A stretch of 6,938 nt of DNA. It comes from JAWXCH01 sp034440595 (GTDB lineage Bacteria; Planctomycetota; Planctomycetia; Pirellulales; JALHPA01). The stretch spans positions 1 to 6,938 of the forward strand of contig JAWXCH010000137.1 of assembly GCA_034440595.1 (NCBI GenBank). The letters are read 5' to 3'. Shown here piece by piece: positions 1 to 5,688 of this stretch (the stretch's first letter is position 1; every line of letters begins with the position of its first letter). The notes below the pieces were generated by a model, which was not told the DNA's origin, did no database searches, and saw nothing but the letters and a program-made list of their open reading frames with translations. The position numbers and the translations under genes are program-made.

Positions 1-26
1 CCCCAGGTGCGCTGCGCGACCTGGGG
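1..26. repeat. Strong GC-rich hairpin (palindrome)
   Basis: The arms CCCCAGGT (1-8) and ACCTGGGG (19-26) are perfectly complementary. The interior can pair further as GCG (9-11) with CGC (15-17), leaving G18 bulged. No T-run follows on the plus strand, so it is not a classic intrinsic terminator, although it may end the transcript of a gene to the left of the window. With the next hairpin it resembles an intergenic REP-type element; that is inference. Confidence 0.6.
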
Positions 27-38
27 CTGTGGTGTTAA

Positions 39-51
39 ACGCCTTCGGCGT
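39..51. repeat. Short hairpin ACGCC-TTC-GGCGT
   Basis: Five perfect base pairs, ACGCC (39-43) with GGCGT (47-51), close a three-base loop. It lies 12 bp after the larger palindrome at 1-26, and the pair may be one composite repeat unit. It sits upstream of glpK and could be part of its leader, but no promoter was convincingly seen. Confidence 0.45.
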
Positions 52-96
52 ATTTGTGGCAATCTGCAAGCTAGCAAAGATGTGTAGATACTTATG

Positions 97-117
97 GGCG
101 GAGCCAGTGGCACACAA
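97..117 (-). repeat. 21-bp inverted repeat, left copy flanking glpK
   Basis: This 21-bp stretch is the exact reverse complement of 1674-1694 on the other side of glpK. Its core is GCCAGTGGC (103-111). The right copy has a full self-complementary hairpin, but here the outer arm is degenerate (TATGG in place of a CACTGG-type arm), so this copy looks decayed. It lies 49 bp before the glpK start codon. Origin as a dispersed intergenic element is inference. Confidence 0.6.
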
Positions 118-153
118 GCTGATAGCTAGGATATGTCAGGAAATAGAAAAGAT

Positions 154-158
154 AGGAG
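154..158 (+). promoter_or_regulatory. Ribosome binding site deciding the glpK start
   Basis: AGGAG lies 7 bp before the ATG at 166. The in-frame ATG at 133 would add 11 residues, has no comparable site, and extends beyond the usual N terminus of glycerol kinases, so 166 is preferred. Confidence 0.75.
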
Positions 159-165
159 CATTTTC

Positions 166-1656
166 ATGGATCAATACATTCTGGCACTCGATCAAGGGAC
201 GACCTCTAGCCGAGCTATTGTTTTCAATCATAGTGGGCACATTGTCTCCTGCGATCAGCAAGAGTTTCCGCAGATTCTGCCATCGCCAGGGATTGTCGAA
301 CACGACCCCGAGGCGATTTGGACATCGCAATTGACCGTGGCGCGGCAGGCGATCGCCAAGGCAAAACTATCCGCCAGCGACATTGCCGCCGTCGGAATCA
401 CCAACCAACGCGAAACGACCATTCTTTGGGAACGTGACATGGGCCGACCGGTTACCAATGCGATCGTCTGGCAGAGCCGACTGACAGCACCCATCTGCAA
501 TGAACTGAAACAACAAGGTCTGGAGCCTCTGTTTCGCTCTCGCACGGGATTATTACTGGATGCGTATTTTTCTGGGACCAAGATCAAGTACCTGCTGGAC
601 ACGATTCCTAATCTGCGAGATCGTGCTCAGCGTGGTGAGATCCTGTTCGGCACGGTCGATTCGTTTCTGATTTGGAGACTAACTGGCCAGCACGTCACCG
701 ACGTGACCAACGCCAGTCGAACATTGCTGTTCAACATCCACACACTTCAGTGGGATGATGAACTGCTGAAGATTCTGGACATACCTCGCGCCATGTTGCC
801 GGCAGTTCGTTCATCCAGCGAGCAGTACGGTGTGACCAAGGCAGAATGGTTTGGCCGCGAGATTCCTGTTTCCGGCTGCGCCGGTGACCAGCAAGCGGCG
901 ACGTTTGGACAAGCCTGCTTCGAAGTCGGCAGTGCCAAGAACACCTATGGAACGGGCTGCTTTATGCTCCTGAATACCGGCACCAAGCCGGTCGAATCGA
1001 AAAACAACTTGCTGACCACGATTGCCTGGCAGATCAACAATCAGGTGACTTACTGCCTGGAAGGGTCCGTCTTTATTGCCGGAGCCGTGGTGCAGTGGCT
1101 ACGCGATGGGCTAGGCATTGCGGCTAGCGCTGGTGAAATTGCGGCGTTGGCGGCATCGGTTCCAGACAATGGCGGAGTTTACCTGGTACCCGCGTTTGTC
1201 GGGCTAGGCGCTCCACACTGGGATGCACATGCACGCGGCGCGATCTTTGGAATCACGCGCGGAACAACCGCTGCGCACGTCGCTCGAGCAGCGATCGAAT
1301 CGATGGCCTTTCAGACCTTTGACCTGCTGAACGCCATGGAGCAAGATGCCAAACTGGAACTGACAAAACTCAAGGTCGATGGTGGTGCCTGTGTGAACGA
1401 TCAGCTCATGCAGTTTCAAGCCGATCTGCTGAACGTGGAAGTGCAACGCCCGCAGGTTGCTGAGACGACGGCACTAGGCGCGGCGTACCTGGCCGGTCTG
1501 GCGGTCGGCTACTGGAACGACACCCGTGACATTGAGCAGAACTGGATCCTGGATCGGCAGTTCTCACCGGCGATGGCACCAGAGCAGCGTAATGTACTAA
1601 CCAAGCGCTGGCAGAAAGCGGTCGAGCGCACGCTGAACTGGGACGAGCCTAGTTGA
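166..1656 (+). CDS. glpK: Glycerol kinase
   Basis: This cytoplasmic FGGY-family kinase phosphorylates glycerol with ATP to give sn-glycerol 3-phosphate, the entry step of glycerol use. The 496-residue protein matches the family length of about 500. It opens with the ATP/phosphate motif LDQGTTSSR (8-16). Glycerol-contacting positions align with the E. coli enzyme: R82-E83 in TNQRETT, Y134, and D241 in AGDQQ. YGTGCFM (261-267), the C-terminal GLGAPHWD, VDGGA and ALGAAYLAGLAVG are also present. One difference is that the loop carrying the E. coli fructose 1,6-bisphosphate site (GGTR, Arg236) reads FGRE here, with Glu232 at the Arg position, so FBP inhibition is probably absent (inference). No glpF, glpD or glpR is visible nearby. 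The gene is convergent with the minus-strand block and flanked by inverted 21-bp repeats. Identification is secure. Confidence 0.97.
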   Translation: MDQYILALDQGTTSSRAIVFNHSGHIVSCDQQEFPQILPSPGIVEHDPEAIWTSQLTVARQAIAKAKLSASDIAAVGITNQRETTILWERDMGRPVTNAIVWQSRLTAPICNELKQQGLEPLFRSRTGLLLDAYFSGTKIKYLLDTIPNLRDRAQRGEILFGTVDSFLIWRLTGQHVTDVTNASRTLLFNIHTLQWDDELLKILDIPRAMLPAVRSSSEQYGVTKAEWFGREIPVSGCAGDQQAATFGQACFEVGSAKNTYGTGCFMLLNTGTKPVESKNNLLTTIAWQINNQVTYCLEGSVFIAGAVVQWLRDGLGIAASAGEIAALAASVPDNGGVYLVPAFVGLGAPHWDAHARGAIFGITRGTTAAHVARAAIESMAFQTFDLLNAMEQDAKLELTKLKVDGGACVNDQLMQFQADLLNVEVQRPQVAETTALGAAYLAGLAVGYWNDTRDIEQNWILDRQFSPAMAPEQRNVLTKRWQKAVERTLNWDEPS

Positions 1657-1673
1657 AAATGTGTGCGATTGAA

Positions 1674-1700
1674 TTGTGTGCCACTGGCTCCGCCAGTGTG
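1674..1700. terminator. Palindromic repeat and possible bidirectional terminator
   Basis: CACTGGC (1682-1688) and GCCAGTG (1692-1698) form a 7-bp stem with a TCC loop, 25 bp after the glpK stop and 16 bp beyond the stop of the convergent small gene. There is no strong T-tract on either side, so rho-independent termination is uncertain. Positions 1674-1694 are the inverted copy of 97-117, so the structure may be primarily a dispersed REP-like element that lies in a convergent gap. Confidence 0.5.
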
Positions 1701-1714
1701 ATTAGCGCATTCTG

Positions 1715-1915
1715 TTAATTCGCTTCGTTGTCTTCCAAGCTGGCGCGATCCGAAGGATGCCACAGCGGCAGTCCCATTTTCAGGCGTTCGGCCATGACAG
1801 CCAGCTTCTCGTCGGTGCCTGGCAAGGCGCGCGTCGAGTTGTATTTCTCGCGTCCAACTTCTTGAGGCTCAAAATCCCAGAGCCCCATTTTTACCGCTTC
1901 CAAGATTGAGAACAT
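1715..1915 (-). CDS. Small conserved-looking protein, unknown function
   Basis: The product is a 66-residue, acidic, soluble protein. It has a short amphipathic N terminus, then MGLWDFEP, a KYNSTRALPGT segment, a helical stretch (EKLAVMAERLKMG) and a tail with LPLWHPSDR. I recognise the ALPGT...GLPLWHP pattern as resembling small hypothetical proteins of planctomycetes, but this is from memory and no function is known to me. A strong GGAGGG (1925-1930, minus strand) precedes adjacent GTG (1918) and ATG (1915) codons in the same frame, about 6 and 9 bp away; ATG is chosen. It lies 188 bp downstream of mfnB, so co-transcription is possible but not shown. The strong SD and non-random sequence argue that it is real. 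Confidence 0.7.
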   Translation of the reverse strand: MFSILEAVKMGLWDFEPQEVGREKYNSTRALPGTDEKLAVMAERLKMGLPLWHPSDRASLEDNEAN

Positions 1916-1924
1916 CACTTCCGA

Positions 1925-1930
1925 CCCTCC
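1925..1930 (-). promoter_or_regulatory. Strong Shine-Dalgarno of the small protein gene
   Basis: The minus strand reads GGAGGG followed by TCGGAA and then GTG-ATG. This is the best ribosome binding site among the minus-strand genes and supports translation of the small ORF. Confidence 0.65.
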
Positions 1931-2103
1931 GGTTCAAGCTATGAAAGTTCTTGACCATCCTTGGTCGTCCTGTGAATTCTGATCGAGTGATCAATTCCTT
2001 CGCAACCCGCTTTTGCCCTTCGATCTGTTCGCAAAACACGGCTTTCCAATCCGCCTTGGATTGTGCAGTTTTGGCGCTTTGAGGGTGTTTGTCAAGCATT
2101 TTG

Positions 2104-2829
2104 TCAAATTGCCTGCCGCCGCTGAATCGGACTATGCACGGCACTGCTCCACTGCCGCACTAAATCCTGCGAAAGTTCCCCAATTCTGGTCGAATGGCAG
2201 ACTCCACCGCGAACTGCGACATAGTCGGGTTCCAGCGGCAACAATCTCGTCAGATCGGAAAATTTCAGGCCACCGGCCAGCACCGTCGTAATTCCCAGTT
2301 GGCGCGCGGCATTTAGCAAAGAGTCAATCTCTGCCAGCTTCCATTGCCGCAGCAGGCCCGGCTGAGATTTATCATAGGTGTCGATCAGCATGACCGATGC
2401 ACCGAGAGCGGCAGCCTCGGTCAATACCAATAGTGGTGCCGGGGCATCACAATTCTGCCAGTCTGCATACACGACGGCCACGCGCGCTGTATTCACTGAC
2501 AACGGAGTCAATGCGGATTGCCAACGCTCGGGCCAATCGGCTAACTTTGCCGCACCAGCCAGACCTATCTTCGCATAATTGACAACTATGCGGTGGCTTA
2601 TTCGAGCCAATCGAAGAGTATTCTCCGCCGCATCGCCACAAAGTTCTCCCAAGGCGACACTGACTGGCACGCGACCATTCACCGCTGCGACCACAGCTTG
2701 CACGGTATCCATCGAAGCAGCACCCAGCGAGCCGAACCGCGGCTCCTTGACATCGATCAGATCGGCACCCGCATCAATTGCCAGACGTGCCTCGTGTTCG
2801 TTTCGCACACTGATGAGCAACCGCGTCAT
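2104..2829 (-). CDS. mfnB: MfnB-type (5-formylfuran-3-yl)methyl phosphate synthase
   Basis: By family, this TIM-barrel enzyme (formerly DUF556, 4HFCP synthase) joins two glyceraldehyde 3-phosphates to make the furan phosphate that leads to methanofuran or methylofuran. That cofactor carries formyl groups in tetrahydromethanopterin-linked C1 metabolism. From the ATG at 2829 the protein has 241 residues; the family has about 235. The N terminus MTRLLISVRN and the DVKEP motif give K28, matching the Schiff-base Lys27 of the Methanocaldococcus jannaschii enzyme. GSLGA (33-37), K87 in NYAKIG, D150 and K154 in DTYDKS, AGGLK (185-189) and RGGVC (207-211) complete the conserved set. A longer form starting at GTG 2880 overlaps the upstream stop as TAGTG, but its 17 extra residues have no family counterpart. 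It follows the membrane protein gene by 50 bp. Family assignment is strong; the cofactor made here is inferred. Confidence 0.92.
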   Translation of the reverse strand: MTRLLISVRNEHEARLAIDAGADLIDVKEPRFGSLGAASMDTVQAVVAAVNGRVPVSVALGELCGDAAENTLRLARISHRIVVNYAKIGLAGAAKLADWPERWQSALTPLSVNTARVAVVYADWQNCDAPAPLLVLTEAAALGASVMLIDTYDKSQPGLLRQWKLAEIDSLLNAARQLGITTVLAGGLKFSDLTRLLPLEPDYVAVRGGVCHSTRIGELSQDLVRQWSSAVHSPIQRRQAI

Positions 2830-2879
2830 GAGTCGTTCCAGTGGTTCAGAATTCTTAACAGCGGTCAGTGCAATAGACA

Positions 2880-3458
2880 CTACGAGCTACTGACGACCGG
2901 CCGAGCGGCGTGCTTCTGCGCCTCAACCAGTTGTGCATTGAGCCGATTCACCAGATCCAAGCTCAGTCGCTCGCACCACATGCCTCGGATAGTGATATAG
3001 CCCCCACACCATTTTCCAAACGTGCGGTTCGTCTCCACAGTTTGCCAGTCGGTCGCGCGCTCGGCAATGCGCACCGACAGGTTGTAGGCCTCCACCTCAC
3101 GATGTGATTTGCCCGGCAGCGGCGTGAGTGACTTTTCGAGAAAGAAGCACTCGACATACTCTAGTGGCACTTCAATCGGCCCGGATGTGCGCAGGAACAT
3201 CAGTAGGTGTTCGCCTGATCGAACCAGCCGTGGTCGCATCCCTATGCTAACCAGCAAGATCAGAAGCTGGCCACCGATGCCAACCAGCACCGCCGAAATC
3301 CACCAGACAACTACCGGAGCGGAATTCGCAAACCCCCAGAGCAGACCTAACCCTATTGCGACCAATAAAGCCAGCGGAATCACGGCGCTCAGCATTGCAC
3401 GCCGGTTGCCGTGCAGCCAGATTTCGCGATTGTTGGTGGATGAAAGACCTGTGCTCAT
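2880..3458 (-). CDS. Two-helix membrane protein, unknown function
   Basis: The protein has 192 residues and is not assigned to a named family. Two adjacent hydrophobic helices (about 22-43 and 48-73) are preceded by NRR and followed by MRPRLVR, so the positive-inside rule puts both ends in the cytoplasm. The C-terminal domain of about 115 residues begins with beta-like segments (LLMFLRTSGPIEVPLEYVE), then has a charged middle and WCGGYITIRGMWC, with Cys151 and Cys162, before a final helix (LVNRLNAQL). The hairpin anchor plus a beta-rich domain recalls PH-like bacterial membrane proteins, but this is only a resemblance. It resembles hypothetical planctomycete proteins I have seen. ATG 3458 is chosen over GTG 3464; neither has a clear SD. 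It lies 50 bp after the AAA+ gene and 50 bp before mfnB, suggesting one transcript. Confidence 0.75.
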   Translation of the reverse strand: MSTGLSSTNNREIWLHGNRRAMLSAVIPLALLVAIGLGLLWGFANSAPVVVWWISAVLVGIGGQLLILLVSIGMRPRLVRSGEHLLMFLRTSGPIEVPLEYVECFFLEKSLTPLPGKSHREVEAYNLSVRIAERATDWQTVETNRTFGKWCGGYITIRGMWCERLSLDLVNRLNAQLVEAQKHAARPVVSSS

Positions 3459-3508
3459 CCTCACACTTTAGCAGATGCCACCGTGATCGTGCAGTCTAGG
3501 AGCAGGCC

Positions 3509-4930
3509 TTACGTCTCGTACGTCATCCGGCCGTATTGCTGCGAGCGGCTGATCTTGTCCGTGGCGTACAGCCCGGCCAAGATAAATTCGACGCAGGAGG
3601 CACGCATTGCCGGGTCGCTGGCCGCATTGACCTCAAAGGCTTTTTCCCAGACCGGGGGAATTCGTTTGAGCCGTTCGCTATAGACCGCCGACGGGAGCAT
3701 GTCGCCGACTTCGATTTTGATCCCCTGGCCAAAAATCTGCGCGATCTCTTCGATCCCATGCCGTTCGACGTACTCGTTGAACACCACCTGAATGGCCTCG
3801 GCAATCACGGAATCCAGCACCTGCCGCTCGGACATCTGATGGCTCCCCATCAGGTCGAGTTCCAGCTTTCCCAATGACGACGAGTACAGATGTGCCAGAT
3901 CGCTAATTCGCGGGACTGCCGGTTTCTCTCCCAGCCGAATTCCGCGCTGCCTCGCACTCGCCACCATCGTGCGATAATTGGCAATGCTAAACCGCGCACT
4001 CACACCCGATTGGTGATCAATAAATTTACTGCGCCGCGCAGAGATAGTAATCTGCTCGATAATTTCCCGCATGAAGTAGGGAACCGCGACCGGAAACTCT
4101 CCACCGAGTTCTACCGCGGCCTCTTGTTCCATGATCTGCACACCCAGGTCGCGCTCACGCGGGTAGTGCGTATGAATCACCGAGCCGATGCGATCCTTCA
4201 ACTGTGGGATCACCTTGCCCGAGCGGTTGTACGTGCTGGGGTTGGCACTGAAGAGAATCAGCACATCGATTTCAAACGCCACCGGATAACCGCGAATCTG
4301 AACGTCCCGCTCTTCCAGAATGTTGAACAGCCCGACCTGGACCAGCTCATCTAGCTCGGGTAGTTCGTTCATGGCAAAAATGCCACGATGCAGCCGTGGT
4401 ATCAAACCAAAGTGCAGCGCCTCTTCGGTCGACATGCTGGCACCCCCCGCCAGCTTGGCAGGGTCGATTTCGCCGATGATGTCCGCAAACTTGGTCCCTG
4501 GGGCCAGTCGCTCGGCATAGCGTGCTTCTCGGTTCCACCACGCGATTGGCACCTGCTCTTCAGAATGCGTTGCCAAAAAACGCTTGCAGACACTACTGAT
4601 CGGGTGAAACGGATCGTCATGAACCGGCGACTCAGGTAGATCAATATATGGAATCTCTTCATCCAAAAAGCGGACCAACTGCCGCATCAGTCGGCTCTTG
4701 GCCTGACCCTTCTCGCCAAGAAAAAGCATGTCGTGCCCGGCCAGAATGGCGATGTTCACCTCTGGGATGACCGTATCGTCGTAGCCGATGATTCCCGGAA
4801 ACAACGTCTCACCTTCGCGCAGTTGCCGCAAAAAATTGTGATAAATCTCCTGCTTGACGGTTTTGGATTGCCAGCCGCTGGCACGAAGGTCGCGAAGGTT
4901 CGTCGGGCGAGAATCGGGCCTATTGCTCAT
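3509..4930 (-). CDS. MoxR/magnesium chelatase I-like AAA+ ATPase
   Basis: This 473-residue cytoplasmic ATPase belongs to the MoxR/ChlI-like AAA+ group often annotated as magnesium chelatase. Relatives are thought to act as remodelling ATPases with VWA-domain partners. Visible motifs are Walker A GEKGQAKS (72-79), a Walker B-like segment IFAMNELPEL (184-193) with Asn188-Glu189 where D-E is usual, sensor 1 SANPSTY (228-234), an arginine-finger candidate in KDRIGS (Arg247), and a sensor 2 candidate in SARF (Arg313). A helical C-terminal domain covers about 280-473. NELPEL appears typical of this subfamily, so activity is likely kept. ATG 4930 has AGGA 7 bp upstream. The TTG at 5044 would add 38 low-complexity residues and is rejected. 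No VWA protein and no chlorophyll or cobalamin genes are present, so a true chelatase role is unlikely. Confidence 0.88.
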   Translation of the reverse strand: MSNRPDSRPTNLRDLRASGWQSKTVKQEIYHNFLRQLREGETLFPGIIGYDDTVIPEVNIAILAGHDMLFLGEKGQAKSRLMRQLVRFLDEEIPYIDLPESPVHDDPFHPISSVCKRFLATHSEEQVPIAWWNREARYAERLAPGTKFADIIGEIDPAKLAGGASMSTEEALHFGLIPRLHRGIFAMNELPELDELVQVGLFNILEERDVQIRGYPVAFEIDVLILFSANPSTYNRSGKVIPQLKDRIGSVIHTHYPRERDLGVQIMEQEAAVELGGEFPVAVPYFMREIIEQITISARRSKFIDHQSGVSARFSIANYRTMVASARQRGIRLGEKPAVPRISDLAHLYSSSLGKLELDLMGSHQMSERQVLDSVIAEAIQVVFNEYVERHGIEEIAQIFGQGIKIEVGDMLPSAVYSERLKRIPPVWEKAFEVNAASDPAMRASCVEFILAGLYATDKISRSQQYGRMTYET

Positions 4931-4990
4931 GAATTTTTCCTGACGATATGGACTGCGAGATTGCTCTGAAGCGAAATTGGCCGCGATCCG

Positions 4991-5019
4991 GCCACTGGCA
5001 CCGGCCCCCTCGGCAGTGG
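4991..5019. repeat. Imperfect palindrome upstream of the AAA+ gene
   Basis: CCACTG (4992-4997) and CAGTGG (5014-5019) are complementary across 16 bp, with one further interior pair after a mismatch. It contains GCCACTGGC (4991-4999), the same core as the repeats flanking glpK. It lies 61 bp or more upstream of the ATPase start and could be part of its leader or a decayed repeat. The rest of 4931-5112 shows no gene. Confidence 0.3.
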
Positions 5020-5112
5020 TGTTAGCCTGCCCGCAAATGGACAATCCCGATCGCGCTCAAAGATAGAAGATTATAGCGCCAATCCGCAGAAAACCAACCG
5101 CCTATTCAGAAG

Positions 5113-5601
5113 TCATTGTGTCATGCTGTACAAATTCAGCGTGATGTGAGCCTGTCCCTGATGATGCGGCTCGTGCCAGACAATGACGTTCAGCGCATCA
5201 TGCACGGTCCAGCCGCGCTGCTTGAAGGACTCGGGAATTTCACTCAAGCGGTCGTCGCCGAAGAGCGCTAGTGTTGTGAGCAAATTGGCTCGAGAGACTG
5301 TCAGCACTTGTCGAATTTCGGCCACCGTCGGCACGTTCTGGTCGGCGGAACTTCCCTGGCGAAAGCGTGCCCACCACTCGCCACAAACCGGCTGCCGATC
5401 TGGTGCGAGGTGCTGCGTAGCAAAGATATCCTCGGTCACCGCCAGATGCATGAGTTGCCAGGCGACATGTGCCCGGCCAGTGGCTGGCTGCCAGGCCAAA
5501 GCCTGCGCCGGATCCGGCAGTTTCTCCACACGGTCGAGCAATGCCAGAGTTCGAGTGCGATTGAATTCGAGTGACTTGATTACGACGTCTACAATGGACA
5601 T
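5113..5601 (-). CDS. DinB/YfiT-like putative metalloenzyme
   Basis: The protein has 162 residues, typical of the DinB four-helix-bundle superfamily, which includes metal-dependent thiol transferases and many uncharacterised members. The expected metal triad is visible: His52 in WQLMHL on the second helix, and His143 and His147 in WHEPHHQGQAH on the last helix. The N-terminal helix (LEFNRTRTLALLDRV) and a GWTVHDALNVIVWHE segment also match the family. The substrate cannot be told from sequence; DinB proteins are not DNA polymerases despite the shared name. The ATG has no clear SD. The gene lies 87 bp after the histidine kinase and 182 bp before the AAA+ gene, all on the minus strand. The long gaps give no strong operon signal. 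Confidence 0.85.
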   Translation of the reverse strand: MSIVDVVIKSLEFNRTRTLALLDRVEKLPDPAQALAWQPATGRAHVAWQLMHLAVTEDIFATQHLAPDRQPVCGEWWARFRQGSSADQNVPTVAEIRQVLTVSRANLLTTLALFGDDRLSEIPESFKQRGWTVHDALNVIVWHEPHHQGQAHITLNLYSMTQ

Positions 5602-5612
5602 AGTTGGCGCGC

Positions 5613-5650
5613 TAGGCTGAAGAGGTGCGAAGTGAATACTTCACAGCCTA
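5613..5650. repeat. Nested inverted repeat between kinase and DinB genes
   Basis: The outer arms TAGGCTG (5613-5619) and CAGCCTA (5644-5650) enclose an inner stem GAAGT (5629-5633) with ACTTC (5638-5642). It would be transcribed just ahead of the DinB start codon, so it could be a leader structure or an operator, or part of the end of the kinase transcript. No T-tract follows. Confidence 0.35.
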
Positions 5651-5653
5651 CCA

Positions 5654-5683
5654 GAGTGGGACGCCGCCTTGCAATCGCCACTC
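5654..5683 (-). terminator. Weak hairpin after the histidine kinase gene
   Basis: GAGTGG (5654-5659) and CCACTC (5678-5683) are complementary, starting 5 bp beyond the kinase stop on the minus strand, with a GC-rich interior. There is no downstream T-run, so terminator function is only a possibility. Confidence 0.25.
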
Positions 5684-5688
5684 AGTCC

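Noticed and set aside
1..117. CRISPR array or tandem repeat
   Set aside because: There are only single hairpins and one repeat copy, with no regularly spaced direct repeats.
29..334. 101-codon plus-strand open frame over the glpK start
   Set aside because: It is out of frame with glpK, covers the repeats and the glpK SD, and shows no family features.
1869..2144. 91-codon minus-strand open frame across the gap between mfnB and the small protein gene
   Set aside because: It overlaps the end of mfnB and the start of the better-supported small gene, and has no recognisable motif or SD.
3509..4930. True magnesium chelatase subunit for (bacterio)chlorophyll synthesis
   Set aside because: No ChlD/H or other pigment genes are nearby, and the Walker B variant fits the MoxR-like group.
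4931..5044. 38-residue N-terminal extension of the AAA+ protein from TTG 5044
   Set aside because: The extension is low complexity, reads through a palindrome, and the ATG at 4930 has a good SD.
5113..5601. DNA polymerase IV (dinB)
   Set aside because: Length and the His triad match the DinB/YfiT metal-binding superfamily, not Y-family polymerases.
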